Assembly: GCF_003950325.1 (NCBI RefSeq)
Contig: NZ_PXZH01000002.1
Coordinates: forward strand, 124,001-188,000
Length of the DNA: 64,000 bases
DNA from: Vagococcus humatus
GTDB lineage: Bacteria; Bacillota; Bacilli; Lactobacillales; Vagococcaceae
Direction of reading: 5' to 3'
Below the pieces are notes generated by a model that did not search any database, had not been told where the DNA came from, and saw only the letters and a program-made list of their open reading frames with translations. The position numbers and the translations under genes were made by a program. Below are positions 35,852 through 44,944 of this stretch, one piece after another. Position 1 is the stretch's first letter. Every line of letters begins with the position of its first letter.

Positions 35852-35903
35852 ATCATACTAATTATTAACAGGTGTGACAAGTCCAACTCTTTCTTTGTAT
35901 AAT
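35852..35903. promoter_or_regulatory. Overlapping divergent promoters of the Bce module
   Basis: Plus strand: GTGACA (35874-35879), 18 bp, TATAAT (35898-35903). Minus strand: TTGTCA (plus 35875-35880), 17 bp, TATGAT (plus 35852-35857). The two -35 elements overlap almost completely, so the transporter and the membrane protein gene must compete for or share polymerase and regulator. Confidence 0.65.
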
Positions 35904-35946
35904 AAGTTTAATAATATAGTAGAAAAAGTCTAAGGAGTGAGATTAA

Positions 35947-36714
35947 TTGGTTGAAATAATTCGGGCAGAGCATGTGTCTAAAAAGTATGGACATCGGTTT
36001 AATCAAATAGATGTGTTAAGCAATATTTCTTTTTCAATAGAGAAAGGTGAATTTGTTGGAATTATGGGGCCAAGTGGAGCAGGTAAAACTACGTTACTTA
36101 ATAGTTTAGCAACGATTGATAAGCCTTCTTCTGGAAAAATTTGGTTGGATCAACAAGAAATCACAGGGATGAGGGAAGGAAAATTAAGTCAACTAAGGCA
36201 AAAGAAATTAGGATTTATTTTTCAAGATTTTAATTTGATTGATTCCTTAACAGTGAAAGATAATATTTTACTACCTTTGTCTTTACAACGAGTTGCCGTG
36301 AGTGAGATGGAAAAGAGAGTCAAAGACCTTAGTGGTGTGCTTAATATTCACTCTATCTTAGAAAGAATGCCAGCTGATATTTCCATTGGTCAAAAACAAC
36401 GGGTAGCAGCAGCCAGAGCTATGATTACAGAGCCTATTTTATTATTTGCTGATGAGCCTACTGGATCTTTAGATTCTAAGTCTGCCACTGAGCTTCTTCA
36501 ACATTTAACTGGATTAAATAAAAGTTATCAGACAAGTATTTTAATGGTAACTCATGATGCTTTTACAGCTAGTTATTGTCAACGAATTTTATTTATTAAA
36601 GATGGAGTAATCTTTGCTGAGTTAGTTAAAGAAAATAGCCGAAAAGAATTTTTTAAACAGATTATGGATATGCAGATGACGATTGGAGGAGGTCAGTTTT
36701 ATGCAGATATTTAA
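35947..36714 (+). CDS. Bce-type ABC transporter, ATP-binding protein
   Basis: A 255-residue ATPase: Walker A GPSGAGKTTLLNS, Q-loop GFIFQDFNLID, Walker B ILLFADEPTGSLD, His switch MVTHD. The ABC signature reads ISIGQKQR, not the common LSGGQ. It begins at TTG 35947, 9 bases after AGGAG. With the large FtsX-like permease downstream it should form a peptide-sensing and target-protection transporter like BceAB. The 3' end overlaps the permease gene by 14 bases. Confidence 0.93.
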   Translation: MVEIIRAEHVSKKYGHRFNQIDVLSNISFSIEKGEFVGIMGPSGAGKTTLLNSLATIDKPSSGKIWLDQQEITGMREGKLSQLRQKKLGFIFQDFNLIDSLTVKDNILLPLSLQRVAVSEMEKRVKDLSGVLNIHSILERMPADISIGQKQRVAAARAMITEPILLFADEPTGSLDSKSATELLQHLTGLNKSYQTSILMVTHDAFTASYCQRILFIKDGVIFAELVKENSRKEFFKQIMDMQMTIGGGQFYADI

Positions 36715-38761
36715 ACTGGCTAGAAAAAATATTTTTCGCCAATTTCATATTTATTTTTTATACTTATTAAATATGTCTTTTTCAGTGATGGTCTATTATA
36801 GTTTTTTAACTATGATGGATTATCCTGAATTAGAAAAAATAACTAGTAGTCAATCGATTACTACTGGACTTCAGTTGGGTAGTGGGATTATTTTGTTATT
36901 TTTGGTTGTTTTTATGATAAGTGCTAATCATTTTTTTATGAATCAGCGTCATAAGGAATTTGGTTTGTATACAGTTCTTGGTATGAGAAAATCCCAAATT
37001 ATTCAGTTGCTTTTTTTAGAAATGATGTATTTAAGTGGTACTTCTTTAGTAATTGGCTTGTTACTAGGAGGGGTTTTTTCTAAATTATTTGGGCTTATTT
37101 TAGGTAAGGCAATGTTATTAAACTTAAAACTTCCCTTTTACCTCTCTTTAGTTGCTTTAAAAAAAGTTAGTCGTGATTTTATGCTCGTTTTTCTTTTTAT
37201 TTTTTTCCAAAATGGATTTAGATTATATCGGACTAGTCTAGTAACATTATTTAAAAGAAATCAACCCTCTACTCCTTCTACTAGATATCCCCTCTTTCTT
37301 TTGCTAATTGGAGTAGGAGGAATATCATTACTGGCGTATGGGTATTGGCAAGCCAGTCATTTTACCTCTTATATGACAGCATTAGGAGGGGTAGATACTG
37401 GTTTACTTAAAGGCAGCTTTTTTATTTTAATTAGTTGTGTAGTGGGCACCTACTTTCTTTTTTACGGAGGGCTACCTATTTTATTAATTGGTTTAAAAAA
37501 AGTTAAATCTATTTACTACAAAGATCTCCATATGATAACTATTAGTCGTTTATATGTTCAATTAAAAGAAAACGCTCGAATGTTAGCAACTATTGGCGTG
37601 TTGGCAGGGACTTCCTTTTCACTTATTGGCGGAACGACTGGTTTATCAGATTTTTTATTACAAAATGCCAAGGCACGTGTACCAGTTAGTTATATGATTG
37701 ATCAGCAAAGTAGTGAGTCTTTCAAGAAAAAATTAACAGAGAAAAAAATTGACTACACTGCAAAATCTATTGAGGTTAAACAAGTCGGCTCTTATTGGGA
37801 AAAGGAGCTATTCCGTAAACAAGATAATTATATTGGACCTAGTTCGTTTATTCGCGAAAGTGACTATCAATCTGTGAAAAAATATTTACTGTTTTCTTTA
37901 CCTAGTGTAAAATTGGAAAATGGTGAAACCATCTATTTAGATCAAAAAAATGAGTTATTAATTGAAGGGGCAAAAACAGGTGAGAAAATTAGATTGTCTC
38001 AGACTTTACCTAATTTTAGTGTGAAAGAAAAAGTAGAAGATAAGTTAGGGGGACAAGGAGGAATTCGCTATAATCAACCTACCTTTATCCTAACAGACGA
38101 AGATTGGGAGAAATTGCCAAGGACTCATAGTTATGGCTATGACATGATTCAATTAAAGCATTCTAGTCAAGAAACTTTAGCGAACCAACTTTACCATGAC
38201 CAAATACCTGAAGTTTTATATGGCCAAATAGAAAATTATTATGTTCAAAATAATCAGTTAATAGGTGCTCAAGAACCAGAAAGAAACGTAGAATCTGAAG
38301 CATCTATTTCACAAAGTGTTCCAGAAGGTTACGGCTATTTAACTAGAAAAAATAGCATGAGTTATTATGATGAGTGGCAAGAAGCCAGACATAAATTTGG
38401 CTTGATTACTTATGTAGCTGTTTTTTTAGGGATTACATTTTTACTAGCAATAGGAAGCATTATTATGCTAAAACAATTATCTCAAGCGGATGAGGATAGA
38501 AAAAGATATCAATGGCTGGCAAAAATTGGTGCAAGTCAAGCACAAATTAAGCAAACTATTTATCAACAAAATCGTTTAATCTTCTTTTTACCTATCACTA
38601 TTGCTTTAAGTCATGCCTATTTTGCTTTGCAAGCTTTTAGCCATTTGTCAGATATTTCCCAATCGCCTTTTATTTTCATTGTAATAGCTTTTCTTTTACT
38701 ACTGTATATTCTTTTTTATAGGTGGACCTCTGCTGTTTATTATCAATTAGTTGTGGGCTAA
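36701..38761 (+). CDS. Bce-type ABC transporter permease with large extracellular domain
   Basis: About 686 residues from ATG 36701 (GGAGGAGG upstream). It fits the BceB layout: an N-terminal helix, an FtsX core with FGLYTVLGMRKSQI, further helices, a large extracellular domain of about 200-240 residues (about 320-545) between helices VII and VIII, then three terminal helices including VAVFLGITFLLAIGSIIMLKQLSQADEDRKRY. The outer domain is where such transporters bind lipid II-targeting peptides such as bacitracin or lantibiotics. Substrate cannot be read. It is directly upstream of dltXABCD, 160 bases away. Confidence 0.92.
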   Translation: MQIFKLARKNIFRQFHIYFLYLLNMSFSVMVYYSFLTMMDYPELEKITSSQSITTGLQLGSGIILLFLVVFMISANHFFMNQRHKEFGLYTVLGMRKSQIIQLLFLEMMYLSGTSLVIGLLLGGVFSKLFGLILGKAMLLNLKLPFYLSLVALKKVSRDFMLVFLFIFFQNGFRLYRTSLVTLFKRNQPSTPSTRYPLFLLLIGVGGISLLAYGYWQASHFTSYMTALGGVDTGLLKGSFFILISCVVGTYFLFYGGLPILLIGLKKVKSIYYKDLHMITISRLYVQLKENARMLATIGVLAGTSFSLIGGTTGLSDFLLQNAKARVPVSYMIDQQSSESFKKKLTEKKIDYTAKSIEVKQVGSYWEKELFRKQDNYIGPSSFIRESDYQSVKKYLLFSLPSVKLENGETIYLDQKNELLIEGAKTGEKIRLSQTLPNFSVKEKVEDKLGGQGGIRYNQPTFILTDEDWEKLPRTHSYGYDMIQLKHSSQETLANQLYHDQIPEVLYGQIENYYVQNNQLIGAQEPERNVESEASISQSVPEGYGYLTRKNSMSYYDEWQEARHKFGLITYVAVFLGITFLLAIGSIIMLKQLSQADEDRKRYQWLAKIGASQAQIKQTIYQQNRLIFFLPITIALSHAYFALQAFSHLSDISQSPFIFIVIAFLLLLYILFYRWTSAVYYQLVVG

Positions 38762-38793
38762 GTTAACTAAATAGATGGGAGTGAAACCTTTTA

Positions 38794-38818
38794 TCTGAAA
38801 ATTTTCGAAAAAATCAGA
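38794..38818. promoter_or_regulatory. Imperfect palindrome upstream of dltX
   Basis: TCTGA (38794-38798) and TCAGA (38814-38818) flank a TTTTCGAAAA core. It lies about 100 bp before dltX and is a candidate operator for the neighbouring response regulator. I see no convincing -35/-10 pair with it. Confidence 0.3.
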
Positions 38819-38920
38819 CTAAAGTCGTAGAGAAATGTCCTTTTCTGGAATGATAACAGATCTTATATTTCGTTTTATACTTAGTTTAACGTAAAAACCT
38901 AGGAAAAAGGAGGCACAATA

Positions 38921-39085
38921 ATGAGTAAGTTACAGCATCTATGGTTGAAAAATCAAGATAATTGGGGATATTGGATTAAATTTTTTGGGAAAACCTTCTT
39001 CTATTTGGTGGTTATGTTGATTTTGATTTATTTCTATCATTTTAGTCAATTTGATGGAGGCAGCTTTATTTATAATGAATTTTAA
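38921..39085 (+). CDS. dltX: DltX, small membrane peptide of the D-alanylation pathway
   Basis: A 54-residue single-helix protein starting at ATG 38921 behind AAAAAGGAGG. A polar N-terminus (NQDNWGYWIKFFGKT) leads into the helix FFYLVVMLILIYFYHF, and the protein ends in the diagnostic GGSFIYNEF motif. DltX carries D-alanine on its C-terminal motif between DltC and the final acceptor. It is easily missed because of its size. It lies 28 bases before dltA, as in other Firmicutes. Confidence 0.93.
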   Translation: MSKLQHLWLKNQDNWGYWIKFFGKTFFYLVVMLILIYFYHFSQFDGGSFIYNEF

Positions 39086-39113
39086 TCAAAGGACATGGAA
39101 GGGAAGGAGCCTT

Positions 39114-40628
39114 ATGATAAATATATTAGAAAAAATTGATGAATGGGCAGTCAAAACTCCTCAAGCTATTTGTTTTCAAGATCAAGAACAAGCCTATACT
39201 TTTTTAGAATTGAAAGAACAATCTGATACATTGGCTCACTATTTAGATGAACACTATCAAAATAAGTTACCAGTGATTGTCTACGGAGGGCTAGATTTTA
39301 GAATGTTAGTGGCTTTTCTAGCAGCCACGAAATCAGGACATGCTTATATTCCACTAGATGTGGACACACCAGAAGACCGAATTGAGATGATTACTCAAGT
39401 AGCAGATTTTACAGCGGTAATTGCTTTTTCTGATTGGCCTAATATAGTCATAGCAGAACCTATTGTGACTGAATCTTTATTTGATGAGTTAACTAAAACA
39501 CCTAAGAGTTATCAGTTGACTCATGAAGTAAAAGAAGAAGAAAATTTTTATATTATTTTCACTTCAGGAACAACTGGTGTTCCAAAAGGAGTGCAAATCA
39601 GTCATAACAACTTAGCTAGTTATACAGATTGGATGTTGGCAGATTTTAATTTAAAAGAAGAGGCAACCTATTTGTCTCAAGCCCCTTATTCTTTTGATTT
39701 ATCTGTTATGAATCTTTATCCTAGCTTGTTGACAGGAGGAAAATTAGTTCCATTATCTAAAGCAATGGTACAAGATTTTCAAGCTTTATTTGAGAATTTG
39801 CCTAAAATGAAATTAAATGTTTGGGTATCAACTCCTTCATTTGTAGATATTTGTTTAATGGAACCAAGATTTAATGGAGAGGTATTATCTGATTTACAAA
39901 CCTTTCTATTTTGCGGAGAAGAATTAACAGTTCAAACTGCTCAAGCATTATTAGAAAGATTTCCTACTGCGGATATCTATAATACTTATGGACCAACTGA
40001 AACGACTGTGGCTGTCACTGAAATAAAAATTACATCAGAAGTATTAGCTAAGTATGATCGGTTACCAGTTGGCTATGCTAAAGAAGATACAACTCTTTAT
40101 ATAGTGGATGAAAAAGGACAAGTTTTATCTGAAGGAGAGAGCGGTGAGATTGTGATTGCTGGACCTAGCGTTTCAAAAGGCTATTTAAACAATCCTGAAA
40201 AAACTGCTCAAGCTTTTCTAGAGATTGAAGGACAACCTGCTTATAAAACGGGAGACCAAGGAATGATGAAAGAACACCTTCTTTTTTACCAAGGAAGAAT
40301 TGATTTTCAGGTTAAACTACACGGTTACCGGATAGAATTAGAAGACATAGATCATCATTTGATGAATGTGAGTTATGTGTCTAAAGGGATTGTAGTGCCG
40401 AAATATCACCAACATAAAGTCGTTCAATTGATTGCTTTTGTAGTTCCAAAAGACCGAGAAATATTTGCTAAAGACTATCAACTAACAAAAGCGATTAAAG
40501 CAGAGTTAAAAGAAGTGGTAATGGATTACATGGTGCCACAAAAATTTGTTTATGTGGACAGTTTGCCTCAAACCTTTAACGGAAAGATTGATAGAAAAAG
40601 TTTAATTCATGAGGTGAATGCCACATGA
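39114..40628 (+). CDS. dltA: D-alanine--D-alanyl carrier protein ligase DltA
   Basis: A 504-residue adenylating enzyme that activates D-alanine and loads it on DltC. Core motifs: FTSGTTGVPKGVQISH, the NTYGPTETTVAVT segment, KTGDQG and the C-terminal catalytic lysine region FNGKIDRKSL. I start it at ATG 39114 because AAGGAG is 7 bases before; the frame reaches upstream through dltX. It overlaps dltB by 4 bases. D-alanylation lowers the negative charge of teichoic acids and gives resistance to cationic peptides. Confidence 0.97.
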   Translation: MINILEKIDEWAVKTPQAICFQDQEQAYTFLELKEQSDTLAHYLDEHYQNKLPVIVYGGLDFRMLVAFLAATKSGHAYIPLDVDTPEDRIEMITQVADFTAVIAFSDWPNIVIAEPIVTESLFDELTKTPKSYQLTHEVKEEENFYIIFTSGTTGVPKGVQISHNNLASYTDWMLADFNLKEEATYLSQAPYSFDLSVMNLYPSLLTGGKLVPLSKAMVQDFQALFENLPKMKLNVWVSTPSFVDICLMEPRFNGEVLSDLQTFLFCGEELTVQTAQALLERFPTADIYNTYGPTETTVAVTEIKITSEVLAKYDRLPVGYAKEDTTLYIVDEKGQVLSEGESGEIVIAGPSVSKGYLNNPEKTAQAFLEIEGQPAYKTGDQGMMKEHLLFYQGRIDFQVKLHGYRIELEDIDHHLMNVSYVSKGIVVPKYHQHKVVQLIAFVVPKDREIFAKDYQLTKAIKAELKEVVMDYMVPQKFVYVDSLPQTFNGKIDRKSLIHEVNAT

Positions 40629-41896
40629 TTAATACATTAGAACAAATGTTTTCCAAAATAGTTTACTACTCGCCATATGAACGGCCCTTTTATTTTATAT
40701 TATTAGGTGTAGCTCTTATTCCATTAATTATTCAGCTATTAAGAGGTAACCGCATGATGTGGTATCAAAACATCCTGACCCTTACATTTCTTTGGCTAAG
40801 CTTTAGTGGGCCAAATGCTAGACAAGGCATTGCTTTAATTTTATATGTGTTATGGCAAACAGTGTTGGTTTATGCTTATTTTAAATATCGGCAACAAAGG
40901 AATAAAAGCAGTGTGTTTTATGTGGCAGTTGCTTTAGCTATTCTCCCTTTGTTTATTCTCAAACTGTTTCCTTTTCTAGCGAATCAAACCATGTTATTGG
41001 AGCATAATCCTCAGTTGCGATTTATTCCAATGACGATTGGATTTTTAGGGATTTCCTATTTAACCTTTAAAGCAGTTCAAATGATTATGGAAATTAGAGA
41101 TGGTGTGATTAAGGAATATTCAGTCGGTCGCTATATTCAGTTTCTGTTGTTTTTCCCAACCATTTCGTCAGGTCCTATTGATCGGTATCGTCGCTTTGAA
41201 AAAGACTTGTTACATCCACCTTCAAAAGAAACGTATGTAGAGATGTTGAGTAGTGGATTAAATATGATTTTTTTAGGGTTTCTATATAAATTCATTTTAG
41301 GAAATTTATTAGGTACTCAATTATTACCTCGGGTACAAGATTTTGCTCTTCAACGAGAAAATTTATTTTTAGGGTTATTAGGTACGATGTATGTTTATAC
41401 TTTTTATTTATTTTTTGACTTTGCAGGGTATAGCTTGTTTGCAGTAGGTGTTAGTAAATTAATGGGATATGATACACCGATTAACTTTAATAAACCTTTT
41501 TTAAGTCATAATATCAAAGAATTTTGGAATAGATGGCACATGTCTTTATCTTTTTGGTTTAGAGATTATGTATACATGAGACTAATGTTTACCTTAATGA
41601 AGAAAAAAGTTTTTAAAAGTCGTGTGGTAGCTTCTAACGTTGGTTACTTTGTTTTATTCTTAGTTATGGGCTTTTGGCACGGACTTACTTGGTACTATAT
41701 TGTGTACGGCTTGTATCATGCTACATTAATTTGTTTAACAGATGCTTGGATTAGATTTAAACGAAAACATAAAAAACAGCTACCAAGTAATATGTGGACA
41801 AAAGGGTTATCTATTGTATTAACTTTCCACGCAGTTGCCTTTAGTTTTCTAATATTTTCCGGCTTTTTAGATACACTACTTAAAACTATTTTTTAA
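40625..41896 (+). CDS. dltB: D-alanyl transfer MBOAT protein DltB
   Basis: A 423-residue polytopic membrane protein of the MBOAT family that passes D-alanine across the membrane. The family segments SSGPIDRYRRFEKDL, KEFWNRWHMSLSFWFRDYVYMR and GFWHGLTWYYIVYG with the conserved histidine are present. It is coupled to dltA through an ATGA overlap and is followed 30 bases later by dltC. Confidence 0.97.
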   Translation: MINTLEQMFSKIVYYSPYERPFYFILLGVALIPLIIQLLRGNRMMWYQNILTLTFLWLSFSGPNARQGIALILYVLWQTVLVYAYFKYRQQRNKSSVFYVAVALAILPLFILKLFPFLANQTMLLEHNPQLRFIPMTIGFLGISYLTFKAVQMIMEIRDGVIKEYSVGRYIQFLLFFPTISSGPIDRYRRFEKDLLHPPSKETYVEMLSSGLNMIFLGFLYKFILGNLLGTQLLPRVQDFALQRENLFLGLLGTMYVYTFYLFFDFAGYSLFAVGVSKLMGYDTPINFNKPFLSHNIKEFWNRWHMSLSFWFRDYVYMRLMFTLMKKKVFKSRVVASNVGYFVLFLVMGFWHGLTWYYIVYGLYHATLICLTDAWIRFKRKHKKQLPSNMWTKGLSIVLTFHAVAFSFLIFSGFLDTLLKTIF

Positions 41897-41926
41897 TAAA
41901 ATTTAACAGAATTAGAGGAGATAATT

Positions 41927-42175
41927 ATGGAACAAAAAGATGTACAAGAATTATTACTAACTATTTTAGAAGAGTTAACTGGAACAGATGAAGTTCGAGA
42001 AGATTTAGATATGAATTTATTTGAAGAAGGTTTACTAGATTCATTAGGAACAGTCCAATTATTAGTTGAAATAGATGGACAATGTGGCGTAACAGTTCCA
42101 GTTTCTGAGTTTAACCGGGAGGAATGGGCGACTCCACGTAAAATTATTGAACAAGTAGTTGCTATGAAGTCATGA
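41927..42175 (+). CDS. dltC: D-alanyl carrier protein DltC
   Basis: An 82-residue acyl-carrier-like protein with the phosphopantetheine serine, Ser39, in GLLDSLGTVQLL. It is charged with D-alanine by DltA and docks to DltB. The acidic helical make-up and length match the family. It has AGAGGAG before ATG 41927 and overlaps dltD by 4 bases. Confidence 0.97.
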   Translation: MEQKDVQELLLTILEELTGTDEVREDLDMNLFEEGLLDSLGTVQLLVEIDGQCGVTVPVSEFNREEWATPRKIIEQVVAMKS

Positions 42176-43443
42176 GTTCTCGCAGGAAACTCTTTCTAGC
42201 TATTGGTCCTTTTGTGCTAGCACTTTGCTTGTTAGGAGGTATTTTCTTACTACCTTCCACTAAAATGAAACCAGCTGAAAAAACCATGGAAAAAGCATCT
42301 ACGTCTATGTCAGTTAATGTGATTAAGGGAAATAACTTAAAAAATACTGCCATGGCAAATCCTTACTACGTTCCTTTTTTCGGGTCATCTGAGTTGAGCC
42401 GTGTGGATGCCTTTCATCCATCAGTGTTAGCAGAAAAATATAATCGGCCCTACCGCCCATTTTTATTAGGTGCTGCTGGAACACAATCTTTATCACAATT
42501 TTTAATGCTCCAATCAATGAGTAAAGATTTAAAAGGCAAGAAAGCTGTATTTATTATTTCACCTCAGTGGTTTGTAGATAAAGGAGTGAGTAAAGAAATG
42601 TTTGCTCTTTACTATTCCCCTTTACAAACTTATCAATGGTTAATGAATGTTAGAGAAGTGGGAGACAATGAAAAATATTTAGCTCACCGTCTGTTGCAAT
42701 TTCCTAATACACGGAAAGATACGACTATGAAAACCTTATTAAAACAAATTGCTAGAGGGGAGCGGTTAACTCCTACTCAGTTAAAAATGTGTGAAACCAG
42801 TTCAAAAGTATTAATCCGAGAAGATGAATTATTTGGACATCTTGGATTAATTAGTAAAGATTACAAAATAAAACAAAAATTAAAACAATTACCTGATGCT
42901 TATAATCTTCAAAGTTTGGATCAATTAGCATTTGAACAAGGGAAAAAACAAACAAAAGGGAATCCTTATGAGATTAGTAATAGTTTTTACCGGAAACGGA
43001 TTGCCCCAATTGAATCTTCTTTGAAAAATTCACAAGAAGATTTTGATTATACTCGTTCAGTTGAGTTTGCAGATTTCCAAGTAGTATTAAATGAAATGGC
43101 TAAGTTACATATGGATGTCATGTTTATCATTCCACCAGTTAATCAAAAATGGATGGATTATACAGGGCTATCTCCTGAGATGTTAGATACATTTAGTCAT
43201 AAAATCACTCATCAATTAAATAGCCAAGGCTTTCGTCATGTAGCAGATTTTACCTATAAACGTTCTGAACCTTATTTTATGGAAGATACCATTCATTTAG
43301 GTTGGCGTGGTTGGGTAGCAGTGGATCAAGCTGTAGAACCATTTTTAACTAATACAGAAGAAAAACGCATGTCTTACCGAATAAACGATGATTTTTTAAC
43401 CTCTGATTGGCAAAAATCACCTTATCCAGCAAATGATAGATAA
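42172..43443 (+). CDS. dltD: D-alanyl-lipoteichoic acid biosynthesis protein DltD
   Basis: A 423-residue protein with one N-terminal membrane helix (about 7-25, AIGPFVLALCLLGGIFLL) and an extracellular SGNH-like esterase domain. The catalytic serine is in FFGSSELSR and the Asp/His pair is in DTIHLGWRGW near the end. DltD completes transfer of D-alanine to lipoteichoic acid. Last gene of dltXABCD, followed by a terminator. Confidence 0.96.
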   Translation: MSSRRKLFLAIGPFVLALCLLGGIFLLPSTKMKPAEKTMEKASTSMSVNVIKGNNLKNTAMANPYYVPFFGSSELSRVDAFHPSVLAEKYNRPYRPFLLGAAGTQSLSQFLMLQSMSKDLKGKKAVFIISPQWFVDKGVSKEMFALYYSPLQTYQWLMNVREVGDNEKYLAHRLLQFPNTRKDTTMKTLLKQIARGERLTPTQLKMCETSSKVLIREDELFGHLGLISKDYKIKQKLKQLPDAYNLQSLDQLAFEQGKKQTKGNPYEISNSFYRKRIAPIESSLKNSQEDFDYTRSVEFADFQVVLNEMAKLHMDVMFIIPPVNQKWMDYTGLSPEMLDTFSHKITHQLNSQGFRHVADFTYKRSEPYFMEDTIHLGWRGWVAVDQAVEPFLTNTEEKRMSYRINDDFLTSDWQKSPYPANDR

Positions 43444-43453
43444 ATAAGCAAGA

Positions 43454-43498
43454 AAAAGAAGAACAGAATCTATAGAAGATTTTGTTCTTCTTTTTTTA
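43454..43498 (+). terminator. Terminator after dltD
   Basis: Stem AAAGAAGAACA... / ...TGTTCTTCTTT with an inner GAATCT/AGATTT pairing and a seven-T run. Confidence 0.8.
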
Positions 43499-43561
43499 TT
43501 AATATGTTCCCATTAGAACTTGTCTGATAAAAAAATATCGAAATATAATAATAAATTCTTA

Positions 43562-43610
43562 TTGACTTTTTTCTTGTTAGCCCTTACAATAAGTTTTGCA
43601 AACGGTAATA
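43562..43610 (+). promoter_or_regulatory. Promoter of the MFS-TIM barrel-RidA operon with cre-like site
   Basis: TTGACT (43562-43567) and TACAAT (43585-43590) with a 17-bp spacer. TGCAAACGGTAATA (43597-43610) at the start point matches the cre consensus at about 11 of 14 positions. A direct repeat AATAATTTTTTAT follows in two copies before the gene. Confidence 0.6.
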
Positions 43611-43654
43611 ATTTTTTATTACAATTTAATAATTTTTTATAACGGAGGAAAAAA

Positions 43655-44944
43655 ATGGAAAAAGTTATTTCAAAGCAGCAAGAATCGACTAAAAAATGGT
43701 TTACTTTAGGCATTTTAATTTTAGCAGGAGGGACAGTCTTTAAATTGTCATCTTTAAAGGATGCTTTCTACATACCTATGCAGGAATATTTTGGTTTATC
43801 CCATACTGAAATTGGAGCCGCTTTATCAGTTTATGCGATTGTTCAAACAATAGGTTATGCATTTTCAATATATATATCAGATCGATTTTCTAAAAGAATT
43901 TTAATTCCAACTGGCTTAATTGGTGTAGGGGTTATTGGTTTGTATCTTGCAACTTTTCCTAGTTATTATGGTATTTTAGCTTCCTGGGGAGGAATGGCAT
44001 TATTTGCAGAAGTTATTTTTTGGCCTGTTTTAGTTAAGGCAGTAAGATTGTTAGGCGATTCTGATGAGCAAGGACGTATGTTTGGCTTTTTAGAAGCAGG
44101 ACGTGGGGTTGTTGATACAGTGGTTGCTTTCTCAGCTTTAACTTTGTTTGTTAAGTTAGGTAGTGGAGCATTTGGTTTTAGAGCAGCTATTTTATTCTTT
44201 GCCATTACTGCGATTGTAGTAGGGATAATTACTTATTTCTTTGTTGAAGATGATGCTCCAGTGATTGATGAAGTAAGTGGTGAAGAGGTTAATAAGAAAA
44301 AACTGGCAATGGCCGGGGCTAAGCAAGCTATAAAAATTCCAGAACTGTGGATTGCTTCTTTTATGATTTTTGCCGTTTATAGTGTATATGCAGGACTAAC
44401 TTACTTTATTCCGTTTCTGAAAGATATATATGGTATGCCAGTTGCATTGGTTGGGGCATATGGAATTATTAATCAGTATGGGTTGAAAATGGTAGGTGGA
44501 CCTGTAGGAGGTATGTTAGCAGATAAAAAATTTAAATCTTCTACTAAGTATTTGCGCTTTACTTTCTTATTAGCAGGAATAGCGATGATTGGATTTTTAA
44601 TGTTACCACATGATACGATGAATATTTATTTAGGTATGACTTGTACGTTATTATTTGGAAGTATTATTTTTAGTCAACGTGCTATTTTCTTTGCTCCAAT
44701 CGACGAAATTAAGATTCCTAAAGAAATTAGTGGAGCAGCTGTGTCTGTTGCTTGTTTAGTTGGTTACTCACCATCTATGTTTGCTTTTACTCTTTATGGA
44801 AGTATTTTAGATAATTTTCCTGGATTAACAGGCTATCGCTATGTGTTTATGGTGATGAGTGGGTTTGCATTTGTAGGATTTTTCATTAGCTCTTATTTAC
44901 TTAGAAGAATTAATAAACAAAAAAATGAAAGGGGTACAATTTAA
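43655..44944 (+). CDS. Major facilitator superfamily transporter
   Basis: A 429-residue protein with about 12 membrane helices. The first has GILILAGGTVFKLSSLKD; an MFS A-like motif is in YISDRFSKRILIPTG, and GGPVGGMLADKKF is its counterpart in the second half. A cytoplasmic loop with acidic residues (DDAPVIDEVSGEE) splits the halves. The fold is clear but I cannot name the substrate. It starts at ATG 43655 behind CGGAGG and runs straight into a sugar-isomerase-like gene (1-base overlap), so it probably imports the substrate of that enzyme. Confidence 0.88.
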   Translation: MEKVISKQQESTKKWFTLGILILAGGTVFKLSSLKDAFYIPMQEYFGLSHTEIGAALSVYAIVQTIGYAFSIYISDRFSKRILIPTGLIGVGVIGLYLATFPSYYGILASWGGMALFAEVIFWPVLVKAVRLLGDSDEQGRMFGFLEAGRGVVDTVVAFSALTLFVKLGSGAFGFRAAILFFAITAIVVGIITYFFVEDDAPVIDEVSGEEVNKKKLAMAGAKQAIKIPELWIASFMIFAVYSVYAGLTYFIPFLKDIYGMPVALVGAYGIINQYGLKMVGGPVGGMLADKKFKSSTKYLRFTFLLAGIAMIGFLMLPHDTMNIYLGMTCTLLFGSIIFSQRAIFFAPIDEIKIPKEISGAAVSVACLVGYSPSMFAFTLYGSILDNFPGLTGYRYVFMVMSGFAFVGFFISSYLLRRINKQKNERGTI

